Source: Pseudoscleropodium purum (taxonomy: Eukaryota; Streptophyta; Bryopsida; Hypnales; Brachytheciaceae). Taken from it: DNA of 64,000 bases. This document shows, one piece after another, positions 23,308 through 35,179 of this stretch. The stretch's first letter is position 1; each line of letters opens with the position of its first letter. The notes under the pieces are model-generated. The model saw only the letters and a list, made by a program, of their open reading frames with translations. It was not told the DNA's origin and made no database searches. The position numbers and the translations under genes are program-made. The stretch spans positions 12,524,001 through 12,588,000 of the forward strand of contig OZ017805.1 of assembly GCA_963969395.1 (NCBI GenBank). The letters are read 5' to 3'.

Positions 23308-24972
23308 CTACTCTACAACCCTAGATCCTATTGTCGGGCTTTCGACCTCCGAAACCAGCTCCTCGAAGACTTCACTCAAGTTCCGGATCCGTTCCCCCTC
23401 CGTAGGGTTAGATACGGGTGAAGACTCCAGGTCGATTGTAACATCCGGTCTCCTGCCCGGAGTCTCAGCCCGGGTAGACTTCTTGGACTCAGGAGTCCAA
23501 TCCTTCCTATCCTTCGCAATAGTCGCGTTCGGAAAGATATCCGGTAGCGAGATATCCGAAAGATGAATCCCCTTGGAGCATGTCGCTCCAGTCAACTTCC
23601 GGCTGCTTTCCTCAATCCGGTCCGCAGCCTTCCGCCCCTCCACCATTGCCGTCTCCACCTGCTCAGCGAAGTCGGCGAGAATCCGGACCATCCCGGAACC
23701 GGATAGTTTCTTCTCTTCGTGGATCTTCTCGTCGAAGAGCTTCGCTTTGGCGGCGGCCGTTCCGGTCTCTCCCAAGACCTCCTTGATCTGCTCAGCTATC
23801 TTCCGAGTCTCCTCCGCCATCTCCCAGGCGGCCGTCACGTCTTCCCGATAGGCAAAAAGTGTTGCCTTCAGGTTATCCACCTCCTCCTGCAACCGGCAGA
23901 TCTCTGCTTCCTGTTTTCGGGTCTCTTCCGGATTGGTGATGCACTCCGCCACCTGTTCTGCCAACTTGCTGTCCGGTGGTGCACCTACCAACTTTCCGAT
24001 CGCCGAAAGCGTCCTATGCTTGACCTCCCAATCCGCCCTGATGTTACAGAGGACGTTGATAAGATCGTTGAACGGATCTTGCATTTCTGGGTCTCCCCCG
24101 GAAACGGTCTTCTCGGCTTCCGGTTTCTCTTTCGGGGCCGGTCTGTCTTGACCGGGAGGCGTCCCGCGCTTGTGTGGAGGCATCAACTTCTGTCGCTTGA
24201 TGGGCGGCATCGGCTCCTCCTCTTCCTCGCTCAACTCCCGTTCTGACCCGGAATCGGATTCGGCCTCGTCATCCGTTTCCGACTCCCCATACTTCAGGAG
24301 GACTTCCTGCGTCTTCCACACCTTCTCCTCCGTGTCGGTGAGGACTTGGTTCTCCCGATAGAGGTGGAAGAGATAAGGGCACACTGGAGTGGCCCTTTTC
24401 TTCCCAACCCTACTAACCAGCTGGGCCACAAGATCGGAAATGATCCGTGCCCAGTCCACTTTCCGGGTACCACTGAGGGCACCGAAAATGGTGTTGCCGA
24501 GGGTGATCGTCACCCTGGTCGGCTTTTCCGGGTGAAGAACCGGAACCAGGAATTGCAGGAGCCGACGGTGTCGGTCATCCACGCAATCCTCGACCCCGTA
24601 TCCGTCCTTCGGGTTGACGGCTCCCTAGAACTTCCCTCAGACAAACTCATCCTTCCGGTTCGCCATCCCTAAACTTCCTGCCCAGAAACTGGAAACCGCT
24701 CTCCACATTCCCTCGTTCCAGCGGACGGGAGTTCCTCTCACGGTGTTGTCAAACTGGTTGGACAGCTTTCCGAGGAGCTCCTTGACCATTCTCTCCTCCC
24801 TAAAACCCCAGGGTTTCTCTGCAAACCCTAGGCAACCCATGGAGTTGAGATCCTCCATGAGTTGAGACTTTTCCGGCTCTGTGGAGGGAATAACCGGAAT
24901 GACTTTCCGGAGCTTCACCTCGCCTCCAGAGGGACTCGCTGGTCTAGACCTACGTAGCGGACGCATTCCCAC
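23308..24972 (-). pseudogene. Element-encoded protein, copy A; 424-codon open part plus N-terminal part
   Basis: One minus-strand frame of 555 codons from an ATG at 24972 to the stop at 23308, broken only by TGA (24639-24637) and TAG (24627-24625). Downstream of these, 424 codons are open from an ATG at 24582. The N-terminal globular part has NPKDGYGVEDC, then LQFLVPVLHPEKPTRVTIT, TIFGAL, KVDWARIISD and CPYLFHLY. An acidic Glu/Ser linker, a basic patch (IKRQKLMPPHKR) and a long coiled coil follow (about residues 170-330 of the open part). The globular part vaguely recalls the putative-plant-transposon-protein/plant mobile-domain style of sequence, but I do not recognise it securely. No protease, reverse transcriptase or integrase motif is present. 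Copies B and C align along the whole length. Confidence 0.72.
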
Positions 24973-25140
24973 TCGAATCTACCTCACTCTCTCCTAGCCG
25001 CATGTCCCGTTGCTCACGTTCTCTCTCCGATCTCAACCGGAATCAAAACAAACAGAACACAAACGCACAAACGCCAAAAACTCAACCACGCACGCTCAAG
25101 GTCGAGTTTCTAAAAGGGGGTGCAACAGTGAAAGCTCCTC

Positions 25141-25150
25141 CTTATATAGT
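25141..25150 (-). promoter_or_regulatory. TATA-like box upstream of copy A reading frame
   Basis: The minus strand reads ACTATATAAG about 170 bp upstream of the ATG at 24972, a good plant TATA match in a region otherwise poor in AT. It is a plausible promoter for the element's protein. Confidence 0.5.
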
Positions 25151-25469
25151 CTCTGGACCCTTTCCGGTTTACCATCATAATCCGGTTTATCATCATAATC
25201 CGGTCCTAGACCTAATCCGTGTTGCATTCTTTTTCCATCGTTAGTTACTCCTGACCGGATTAGATCCAAGAGGCCCACTACTTCACATTCCGTGCTAATT
25301 TTGAGTTTTCCTTCTCCACCTTATCGGATCCGGTTCCCTAATGACTAGTTTCCGTTCCTATTTTGGTGTATACTAAGAAAATCAAAATTTTAAGCTGCGA
25401 CAGACGGACGTCCGAACGTCCGGGTTACGGACGCTATTTTGGGGTGGACGTACTGATTTGTCAACCCTA

Positions 25470-27643
25470 CACTGTAGGTCATGTTCATATATAATGGACA
25501 ATCAACTTTGGTCAAGGAGGTGGAAAGAAATGACAAACACTTTTTGATTTGTTAAGGTATTAGAGAAAGGCAATATTTGTAAATCTATTGTTGTATTATT
25601 TTGTTGAGCTTGTTCTCTAGTGCCCAACGCTAATCAACGTTGTAAAAAAAGAACATGGTTAAAGTTATCTAGATTTTTCATTGATTTTTGTTATCAAAAC
25701 AATTATACTACATTTTTCTAGAAATGTCTGGATCCTCATTTGGTATCTTTTAATTTTCTAGGGTACATAATTTCATATGGTTGTCTTAAATAAATTTTTT
25801 ATAAAAAGTGTCATTGAGTATTTGAAATTCAAGGAATTGATATTGATGTCAATAAATTATTTGGACCCACATAGGTAGTTGTGCATGCTTGTTCTCTTGT
25901 AAACAATAGTGCAAAAATGGATGTATTGCAATCCTATGTAGGAATTGAAAGTTAGTGGCTTCTAAAAATAGCCCAAGTATATATTGTTTATTGAGCATAA
26001 GTTGTGTTGTTATTGTGTAAGTCGTTTCATGAGATTTCTAGTACAAAAGTCAATAGAACTCTGAAAAAGGGGCAATCTCAATTTGAAATGCACTTATAAG
26101 AAGAATTTGTTTTTGTTTTCAAATTGCATGTTTGGCAATGTAATTTAATTTCTACCGTCACTGTCTTTCGTTTATGTATTTTTCATCCAAGTAGGTGGAA
26201 TATGAAGAGCATGTATTATTGGACTACGAGTAGTTATTTTTCAACTAAGTATTTCTACATAACTTGGAGTATAGCAGAAAATATGCAATAAGGTTGCGGA
26301 CCAAGTTTGCGTAACTATGTGACTTTTGGATTATAGAGTCTTGTATTTTTCGATATTTCATGCTTTAGTAAATTAACTTGGCAATCATCCAATCATTCCA
26401 AACAAAGGAAGCGACTAATGAATGAATGCCCTAGGATTTAGTAATTTGCAATTAAGAAATTGATTGAGTTTTGATTAGACCAATGTACCAAAAGGCAATA
26501 TTTGAAAGTTATAATTACAGTTTTGAAACTATGTACCGTTAGCAAGAAATGAAACCTCAATATTAATTTTGTATGAGTGGAATGAAGCAAAAGACATGAT
26601 TTTCAATGTCTTTTTGAACACAATAGAAAATAGAAGGTAGTTCACTATTTTGTCCTGACTTTTAAAGGATGGCATTGTACTTGCGGGGTACCCATTAGAA
26701 ACATTGTCCTTTGTTGGCATATAGACATAGTGCACTAGAATTGTAGCTTGCTTCTATTAATTTGGATAGTGATGTATTTTGAAGTGTAACAAGGCTAACT
26801 GCCCTTACAAATTGAAGGTATGGAATTGTGGGTGGCTTCTTTACTAAGAAAATATGCATTTAATTTTTAGAATAGGGCTTCTTGATTTTTGGTTTTTAGT
26901 GTAAGACTTACAATGTAATTTCATTTTTTGATGAAATTGACAAACAATTCTATCATCAATATTTAGAAGTTGTTTAGATTTAAGGATGGCATTTAAACTC
27001 ACTTAGTGAATTTCTTGTCACTCTTTGAAGGAAAATAGGATTAGATTGCAGACATCCATGTGAAGTGCTTGTTCATTTGATGTGTGGATGCAATTTGTTT
27101 TTGAAATGGACTTATGAATTTATTCTAATTAGGATTCAATTTATGTGGTCAATGTTTGAAGAGAAGTGTGTAGTGGGTCATATAAATATTCTATGATGAT
27201 GTGCAAAACCCTACAATTGAGTGTAGGTAGAGTTTTTGCTTGAAAGTTTCCTTGTATAAAGTAATCTGATGTTGCAATTCATCCTTCAACATAGTGCTGA
27301 CAAAGATTGAAAAGGTTACTTATACCAAAGGAACATGAAGCCTGAAATGGGCCTCATGTCTTCTGAGTTGTAACTATTAAGAAGTTGTTAGTGATGAACT
27401 TTGTTATGTCAAAGGTGTATATGTGTTAACAGAATCGAGCTATATATCGCACTTATTTTTGGCAAATGAAAATTGGCTCTCTATAAATAATATTGATCCA
27501 AGTACAATGTAATCAACATAGAAAATACAATGACAATGGTATAGATAGGGTGAAAGATAAAGTGGACAAGGCGAATGAGGAAGACACTGCAGACAAGGCG
27601 GATGAGCGGGCAGTTTAGAATTTAGGGTATTTTGTTATCAATG
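25470..27643. other. AT-rich intergenic DNA, no gene seen
   Basis: Starts with the MITE target duplication. No coding region of credible composition. Near 27541-27620 there is a short patch of GTGGACAAGGCG / GACAAGGCGGATGAG words that weakly resembles the GC-rich MITE interiors and may be a very old relic. Confidence 0.5.
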
Positions 27644-30600
27644 TGTGGAAACCTGGAGAACTAGATTTTTGTTACTTCAAATAGAATTTGAAGCAAAAGG
27701 ACCATTACTAGTATATTTTTTTTGCTTCTATGAGTTAGAAATAGAGAAATTATTAGAATTATGGATTAGCAAACCATAGGGGTTCTTAATTGAGATAAAA
27801 TGGTTAAGGAGGATATTTACACTTTTCGTCCTAACTAGAAACCAAAAATCAGATAATTGTCCAAAAAGTATTTCAAGACTTTCAGCGGTATTGGAATCGG
27901 AAACGGAATCAATTTAGAAGCTAACAAACGCAGATAGAAGCGGGAAGCAAACGTTGAATGGATAAAAAATCCATTGAGACAATGTAACGAGTAACTCAAA
28001 TGGCTATAGGAACCGGAACTAGGGGAACTAAAGGGAGGTCACTCTCTTTCCTTCCTCACTTGCTTTTTAGATCCACGTGAGTCTTAGGAGTTGTGTTCAT
28101 GTGTTTTTGCTTTGGTGAAGGAGTTTTGAGAGTTTTGAGATTCCGGTTCCTAGAGTGCAAACTGGAAAGAGAGCTTTCTTCTATATGAAGTCTTTTAGGT
28201 TCTTGAGTGTTTTCTAGACTTGAAGGATTGGTTAGTAGTAAGATACCTTTGAATGCACCAGAAGAGATGGTGAAGGCAAAAGTTAAGGAAGAACCGCATC
28301 CGGTTAATCTCTGATCAGTAGTCCATAGTATATCAAGAAGCAAAAGTGAGAAGGCACACCTAGAGGAGGATTTGCGTTGCATTGGCTGCTAAGGATTTTT
28401 GCAACTGCCATGGAACCTAAAGGACAAAAGGATGGTGCAGGAGCTAATGAAAAACTAGTCTAGCGAGTGAGAGTGGATTGTAAAGGCTCAGACATCCGAG
28501 ATGTAGGAGATGGTCTATTGTTTCCCAAACAACGAAGAAGGATGGGCTTCTTAGACAGAAAAGTACGGAATGGTAAGTTTTTCAATCTCGTGAATCCTAA
28601 GGACGGATATGTAGTTGTAGACTATGAAAGCTTGAGAGATAAAATGGTATTAGAGTTTTTGGTCTCGGTCTTGGATCCGGAAAGGCCTACATGGATCACA
28701 ATCACATTAGAAAATATGATTTTTGGAGCACTATTTGGAGATAGGAAGGTCAACTGGGGGATAGTAATCTAGGATGTAGTAGCTAAGATGGTTGCAATGG
28801 CTAGGAAGTCCAAACCTTTCGACCTTAGTCCTTTCCTCTTCCACCTCTATGAGTCTGTAGATCTATTGAGAGACAAAGAAAGATCAACATATAAGGTTTC
28901 TATGTCATGCTTGAATACAACATTAGTTTAGAACTGGAAGTTGAAGCTATAAAAGAGAGATCAAGAGATGAATTATCGGAACCAGAAAAGGAGAAAGTAG
29001 CTTCCTAAGAGAATGGAAAGGGAGTTGCTGAGGGAACAAAGGAGAAGGATCCCATTTGGGCACTTGATTAGAAGAGTGATGCTTTGGAGAAGGTTATAGA
29101 AGAGTTGAATAGGATTTAGAATTACATCTCCATTGAGAAGGAGGTGACTAGGAAGGTGTGTGAGTTGATGGATGATATCACCCCATCAAACCTCTATAAG
29201 AAAGTAGAGAATCTTCTCCAAGATAAGAATGTGAGGAAGTTAGAGGACCAAATAGAGGAGTTATCCGGTCAGGTGAAAACTCTTCGGGGTAAATTAAAGT
29301 AGAAGTCTAAGGAAGCAACAAGAGAGAAGAGACTTTCATCTGAATCCACAAAAACCCTTAATTGGATCCAAGACTTCATTGGACATTTGGGTGACGTGGT
29401 GAACAAGGCCAAGTTGTTTGAGTTTAGTATTTTCAAAGAGGGGTCACAAATGGGTCTAAAAATTGTAGTAGTGCTCGTTAATAATGGAGAGAAGATGAAG
29501 AGGATGTTGAATAAGATGAGGCTTGTAATGATGGAGTCGGTTTCTAAATCGGAAACGGGGAAAGGAACTAGCCAGTTGATGGGAACAACCCCCTCCAAGG
29601 CAACTCCACTACCCTCTCCCCTTGCCTCTAGGGAGCGGAAAGACAAGAATGTAGACACTACTCTACAATCCACCCAACCAAGTAGTTAGCTTGAGTCTAC
29701 AATCAGAAAAGGGTCTATACTAGGAATCATTTCTGGTTAGTCAAAGAAAGCCTGGAGACACTAAAGAGCAAGATTTCCAATCTTTTTCCGAAATTGACAA
29801 GTGCGATGAAGTAGAAGATGACTACAAAGTGGGCAAAGGAGTCGATTCCACTGATTGAGCTTAAATCAAATGAAGACGAGTCTTCGGAGACAATTGAAAA
29901 TGAAGGCAGCACGGTTGAGTTAGAAGAGGAATCGGAACCGGAACTTACCTCTCCTCCTTGCAGAAAAGAGAAAGGGAAGACTCCACTTCCTAGCAAAGGG
30001 AAGGCGACGCATGTCACTAAGGCTTAAGTGAGTAAGAAGTAGCCAACAAGGCAGGGAGCAACCAAGCAAATGGAGGAAACTCCAAAGTGGATCAAGATAG
30101 CTTAGCTATAGTTATTTTAGGAGCAAAAGTAGGTAGGTGAAAGAAAACTAAAGTTTTTGATCTAGGAAGCTACTTGTTAGTTAATTTTGGAAGTGATGAA
30201 TCTAGACATCTAGATCTAGATTTCTCAAATCTGAGATCCATTGTTTGCGGAATCAACCATGTATTAGAAATTCAACGTGTTTTAGATTAGGGGAATGCTA
30301 CGTGTCATTTCCTGGTCTTTGTTTTATTCCTTTGGGACTTTTAGGGTTCCCAGGAAGTTAGTTATTTAGAGGCTGAAGTTATCTTGAAGCCCTAGGCATT
30401 TTCATACTCTTGTATTTTCTTTGTTTAAATAAATCAATTTATAGTATTTCCACTTCACCGGGTTGAGTTCATCCCTTGACTTTATATTGATATGCTGACA
30501 ATGCTAGAACCATTGTTTAATACAAGTAGCTAGGTTTGTTGGATTGGGAAGGAGTGGCCCTCAGATTCTATTTGGATCCGGTTCCAGGAGTGCAATTGGA

Positions 30601-31356
30601 TTGATTGGGAAACTGTGTGTATTAGATGGAAAGCTTTGTTCTAGCTTGTAAATTGGGAACTTTTTTGTGGAATAGTCGCTTTGAAACTGGATGCGATTTG
30701 TGAACATTCAAGCGCTTACTAATTAACGTGTTGATGAGGTTCCATTACACCTAGAAGGAAGACTAAGCAATAGGGCAGAGTCTATGTAGTTATCCGGTCA
30801 TCCATCTTTGCCAAAGGAATCCAGATTAGATAGGTCTATTGTTGTAGTAAGAAAAGATGGTAAGGGTTTCTTACATGATTTGTTAGTCTAGACTGATATC
30901 TGGATCAGTTGTAAGGAAATACTCGCATCCTATATTTCTAAAGAACTTTAGTCACTTTAATCCCTAGGAGGGTTGGATTCAACACATCCTTCCTTAATTT
31001 TAATAGCGGACCGCTCTAATATAGAGGCTAAACTTCAAATTGGTCACATAAGTTACTACATCTGTAGACTAGAACCGGAAGAGGTACAATGTTGGGACAC
31101 TCCTTGGTTGGTGGAGAAGAAAAAAGTATTACATTTTAATGAGAAAATAATTAGAATCAATCAAGAACCAAATCTAGACTTTCTTGTTATAGATCCAATG
31201 GGTTTGGGGTTTAATTTGACTTTTGTATCCAGTTCTAGACATCTCCTTAGGAATTACAAACTAAATTTCTTGGGAATGTTACATGAGTCACTTTAATGGT
31301 GCTTAAGACATTTTTTAGTACCAATAGGAGGATTTGTGCTTCCTTATACTACGATA
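27644..31356 (+). mobile_element. TG...CA element, copy B (about 3.7 kb, old)
   Basis: Begins TGTGGAAACC and ends CTACGATA (expected ...CA; a C-to-T change). The flanks are CAATG at 27639-27643 and 31357-31361, a perfect 5-bp duplication. Inside is a frame homologous to copies A and C, then an AATAAA-like site near 30431 and, at about 31001, the same AATAGCGGACC...GAGG block found near the end of copies A and C. It is AT-richer and CpG-poorer than copy A. The boundary call rests on the duplication and on matching distances, so it is less secure than for A and C. Confidence 0.6.
28410..30028 (+). pseudogene. Element-encoded protein, copy B
   Basis: Frame from the ATG at 28410, with VNPKDGYVVVDYESL, LEFLVSVLDPERPTWITIT, MIFGALFGDRKVNWG and LSPFLFHLYES in the same order as copy A. 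A frameshift near 28895 moves the continuation to another frame: acidic segment, then coiled coil and a KAKLFEF...MKRMLNKMR part. A further shift leads to the acidic tail ELKSNEDESSE...EEESEPEL and a Lys/Pro-rich end at 30028. Internal stops are mostly TAG at places where CAG would read Gln. Copy B has Phe at the position where copies A and C both have TAG. Confidence 0.68.
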
Positions 31357-31361
31357 CAATG

Positions 31362-32249
31362 TCTTCCCAAAAAATTAGTTGTGGTCTTTTGGACTTGGAT
31401 TTGGGATCTTCTTATATAGCAATTGTTATTGAAAAAGACAAAATTATATAATTCAACTTGGTAACACTCCTCACATTGAAATTTAGCAACATTGACTTGA
31501 ACTGGAAGCCAACAATATTGCAGTGTACTAGTACATGATGCTCCATTTAGAAAAAGAAACACAAAATCCATTTTTTATTTTTCATGAGGATTTTACTTAG
31601 TTTTTGAAACAAAATCACCTTGAAATCTTAATAAGCAAACTACTTCTATAATGAAATGGTTAAGTAATCCATTGTCATTATGTGCTCAATGAATTATGAG
31701 CAACTAAACACTCAAACATCTAAGGTTACATTTCTTCAATTCCTATGGCTAGTAATCACTATGTCTTTTCATTTTAGCCTTGCTATTCTCTCTTTTAGTT
31801 CTCCATCCAACATCTTCATTGTTGGAGGCATCTTCCATATCATGTGATGGAGATGATTCAAATGTCACTCTTTTCTCCACTGCTTGCTTAAAAGTGGGTG
31901 ATCTCTTTTATTTGGGATCCTTTCTTTCCCTTTTTACTTTCAATAGGGACATTGCATTTTTTTCCCTACTACTAAGGACCTTTGTTTTTCTTCACTTTGA
32001 AGCAGTAAAACCCACATCAAAGGAGGTTAAATCTACATTTTGTCTCTAGAATGAAGAGACAACAAAAGGTTGCATCTCTCTTTTATTTTTCCTTTTACTT
32101 GATTTTGTGATCATGGGTTTCAATCCTTTGGGCTGTTCGCGAATCATTACCTTCACTACACTTACCAATCGCAATGTACTATTTGTCAATTTGATGGATT
32201 TTTGTGCTATTGCATTCTTTGATGTTGAGCGCGCTTAGATGTGAATGTC
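31362..32249 (-). other. Degenerate, possibly coding, minus-strand stretch
   Basis: Read on the minus strand there are Lys/Arg/Glu-rich fragments (for example SKRKNKREMQPFVVSS near 32100 and a KKRERKDPK-like stretch near 31930) between stops, more protein-like than the plus-strand reading. No family is recognised. It may be the tail of the neighbouring degenerate frame at 32250-33060. Confidence 0.25.
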
Positions 32250-33060
32250 TCATCAATATCTGTATTAATTGAAACAATAGATGATGAAACTTTTTGTAGA
32301 TTGATGCCTAAAGGACTTTCTTTTGAAATATTCATTAGCTAATATCGAGACCTTGAGCTTCTTGAACTATCCAATCTTATGCTAGCAGGCTTCAATGATG
32401 CACGTGCAACAGCACTACATCATGGTACTTGGGGATTCGACTTCATTTTCTTCTTGCCTTTATCATTCTCCAAATGAGTTGGGCTTCTAAACCCCATTCT
32501 CGTTGAACCACCATTCTTCTGTACTTCAATATATAATTCACCCTCTCACCACTATTCTTGCCCACCAACTGATTCCACACTTGCATTGCCCACATTCATT
32601 TGTAAGTCCACCTCATATCCTCCCTTGTCATTGTGTTCGACATTTCTTTATACCATCTCTAGTGCCATGGATGGAAACTTTGAAATTAGAACCACTTCAT
32701 CCTTTTGTAAAGTCCCATTGTTGCTAATTGTCATTCCATTTGGCTCTACTACCTTGGCAAAAGCAACACTTTTTTCTAATAAAATGTTTTGGCTACTTAG
32801 GATTCTAGGACCATATACAAATCTACATATAGAAGGGAGATTTTCATCACATCCATGATTGTCCTCAACCAATCAAAAATTGTGCATATTGTCCAAATTG
32901 CCTTGAGAGTCATCATTGTTTTGATTAGAGCTATGAAACGTATCATTATCAATATTGAATATGTCTTCTCTAGCGTCTTCATCATCCAGCGTGGGTGCAC
33001 CATCCTTGTTGCTGCCTTCATCCTCATCTTTATCATTCTGGTCTTCCAACTATAGTTGAT
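32250..33060 (-). pseudogene. Unrecognised acidic protein relic
   Basis: Minus strand: an Asp/Glu/Asn-rich start (EDQNDKDEDEGSNKDGAPTL from about 33050), continuing through one stop into CDENLPSICRFVYGPRILSS...VVLISKFPSMALEM (to 32648), then a diverged tail with Ser/Arg-rich SSRSSRSRY near 32345. The acidic start is typical of C-terminal tails after hAT transposase dimerisation domains, and a hAT relic lies just upstream on the same strand, so it could be that protein's C-terminal extension. It is equally possible that it is a separate gene. Confidence 0.35.
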
Positions 33061-34301
33061 AAAGTCCAACATTTGAGGGAATTCACGTCCAAATTGTGTC
33101 TGTCCAAATGCAACATCCGCAGCGTCTAAAACGTCATTGGAAGGCAAATGGGTGGATAGGGAAAATGGATGGAGCAACAAGATAGGCAAGGTGGACAAAT
33201 CTTAGCCATTTAATCAAGCAAATGCAATTCGATCGACGAACGTGGACTATCAAATCTCGTGGATGACGTAGTGGATGGGACAAGTGGATAGGGTAGACAG
33301 TATCGATTAATGGTCATAAAAAAATTTCAAATGTTATGGGACATTAGAATGCTTTGGACCTAGCATCTATGTCTGTTGGATATCAGTGAATGTCAAAATG
33401 TCCTAGTAACCTTGCTTCCAACAGTGGCCCATTCAAATTCTTCGACTCTATATTATTGTGGTATTACTTTTTCTCATCTTTTTCTTTTGACGTGGCTAAA
33501 ATTTAGGAATTATTGCATATATACACCAAATCAGCTATTATCTTTGCCTTCAACTTGTTTCACAATTTGTTGTGAACGAAAAAATAACTACTCCAATTTT
33601 GTTCATATAAAGATAATAATACTAATTGGGCCAATATCTTCTTTGCTAGTGGAGCTATGAGCTTGCCACATGCACCTTCAAAATCCCACCAAGCATGTGT
33701 CGGCAACATTTGTTCCTTCGGATTCAACATCTTATGGAGTAGTGGCTTCCTATGTCAAAAGGCTACAAATTCCCTAACCATTGATGTGTATTGATTTGGT
33801 TTACATATTTTTTCTAAGACATGTTTGCATATCTCCACTACATCTTGATCATTGGCTAGTTTTTTTTATCATGAAGAAGGTATGGATTCAAAAGAGCTCC
33901 TATAGGATATAGATCGTTTTCCCTTATTTCCCTTTGTTTGTTAAAAGTTAGTTACAATGGAATTGCTTGTTCTTCATACAAACTAAAAGGCAACCCTCGT
34001 AAAGTATATACATGTTTCTCTTTCTTCATAATATGTAACACCTATCCTATACATGGCGTCTTCAAATTCAAATTGCATAATATATACAAAAATTGGTTCA
34101 ACCATGTCTATAAAATTGATGCAACATTTATAGAAATGGTCATCCTAAATAGTCTTCATCACTTCTTTGAAAACAATTTTAGATATGATTTTGCTATTGC
34201 GCTTGTCCTTCAGAGTTTGTATATATTCTGTCCATTAGAGGTCCACCACCCTTTGTTCCAATGCTCTTCTTACCTTCGACAAGTGTTCAATCATGATGAA
34301 T

Positions 34302-34531
34302 CACTATAACAAAACTTTGTTTTAGGTCATGGATTGGCATCAAAAGGAACAAATTTTAGGTGACATTTGAGGTGATATTGAAGAAAAAAAAAACCATGTT
34401 TTAATGTTAACAATGATATCCATTGATGTTATATTAAACATTATTGTTGATATAAAAACATGGGTTTTCTTTTTCAATGTCATCTAAAATCCGTCCCTTT
34501 TGACATCAATAAACTTTGGTTCTTTATAGTG
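34302..34531. mobile_element. CACTA-type MITE, foldback (230 bp)
   Basis: Ends CACTATAA and TTATAGTG with flanking AAT on both sides (34299-34301, 34532-34534), a 3-bp target duplication as in CACTA elements. The arms are long imperfect inverted repeats, about 100 bp each, sharing TTTTAG(G/A)TGACATT and AACCCATGTTTT-like blocks. It interrupts the hAT transposase relic. Confidence 0.85.
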
Positions 34532-34977
34532 AATTTTGAGGTTAATCTTATTTCCTCCAACATCAACAAATTAAGATTTGGCCAATACTTCAAAATATGG
34601 CAAGTGGCTTGTGCCTCTTTTTGATAAATTTCACTACAACATAGGCTTGGGCTATACACATTGAAATCCTTGTTTATTTTGCCCAATCCTTCACCAACAA
34701 ATTCAACATGTGTACCACACATCCCTAGTAAAAAATGTATGGATAAATAGTTGATATCAAATTTCATATTAACGGATTTACAAGAGCATTATTTGTAGTT
34801 ACCTTCATCATGTTCTTGGTAGCCACTTGTTCTATGAATTTTTCCAATATAGCGTCAAGTATTTTCCATTCTTTTTAAATCCACTTGTATCCACTTATTC
34901 AAGAAATTGCTTATTTGCAAAAGATTCAAGTATGGCATTGATTAAGGGCCAATTTGTAATTGAGCTCCATCATCAAT

Positions 34978-35169
34978 CACTAGTAGAAAATAGCATTTTA
35001 GACAACATAAACTAGATGATGTTTTTTGAAAACTATGTTCTTGGGAACGCAAATTTTCTAAAACTGTACTATAGTCAACACAGCTTTAGAAAATTTTTGT
35101 TTGTAGGAACATAGTTTTCAGTAAACATCACCTAGTTTATGTTGTCTAAAATGTTGTTTTCTACTGGTG
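34978..35169. mobile_element. CACTA-type MITE, foldback (192 bp)
   Basis: Ends CACTAGTAGAAAA and TTTTCTACTGGTG, with inverted arms of about 75 bp that are nearly identical (TTTTAGACAACATAAACTAG in both). The flanks are AAT and ATT, a probable mutated 3-bp duplication. The very similar arms suggest a younger insertion than its neighbours. It lies inside the hAT relic, ten bases from another foldback element. Confidence 0.83.
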
Positions 35170-35179
35170 ATTGACAATA

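Larger units (their letters stand above)
22125..25402 (-). mobile_element. TG...CA element, copy A (3278 bp, young)
   Basis: The ends are fixed exactly because it sits inside a known MITE: TGTCGCA at 22125 and TGCGACA ending at 25402, flanked by the 5-bp duplication GACGG (22120-22124, 25403-25407). TG...CA ends with a 5-bp duplication are the mark of LTR-type integration, yet I see no direct repeat of one end at the other, so it may be a solo LTR of unusual size or an LTR-less derivative. It is clearly richer in G, C and CpG (many CCGG/GGATCC words, including a GGATCC run near 23255) than its surroundings, so it is recent. One coding frame runs on the minus strand. Copies B (27644) and C (40950) share the layout. 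Confidence 0.87.
21937..25469 (+). mobile_element. hAT-type MITE, copy 2, split by a 3.28-kb insertion
   Basis: Starts CAGGGTTGAT at 21937 and ends GTCAACCCTA at 25469, flanked by a perfect 8-bp duplication CACTGTAG (21929-21936 and 25470-25477). The MITE itself is only 21937-22124 plus 25403-25469, about 250 bp without the duplicated 5 bp. All between is a later insertion (copy A of the TG...CA family). The last base is A instead of G. Confidence 0.92.

Noticed and set aside
23573..24672. Several plus-strand open frames opposite the copy A gene (for example 23719-24246)
   Set aside because: They are shadows of the minus-strand coding frame in GC-rich sequence; composition and homology to copies B and C support only the minus strand.
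22125..25402. Copy A as a TIR DNA transposon
   Set aside because: The 7-bp inverted ends are short, the duplication is 5 bp and the ends are TG...CA, which fits LTR-type integration better than hAT (8), CACTA (3) or Mutator (about 9); not fully excluded.
27541..27620. Possible additional hAT MITE relic (GGACAAGGCG words), and a similar patch at 47640-47900
   Set aside because: No CAGGGTTGAC-type ends and no 8-bp duplication; the similarity is limited to short G-rich words.
31780..32858. Plus-strand Leu/Ser/Pro-rich frames (31780-32049, 32503-32858)
   Set aside because: Complement of Lys/Glu-rich minus-strand sequence; composition favours the minus strand and no family pattern exists on the plus strand.
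33373..34309. Plus-strand open frames at 33376-33660 and 33938-34309 as genes
   Set aside because: The minus strand carries the hAT dimerisation domain across the same bases; the plus-strand frames are shadows.
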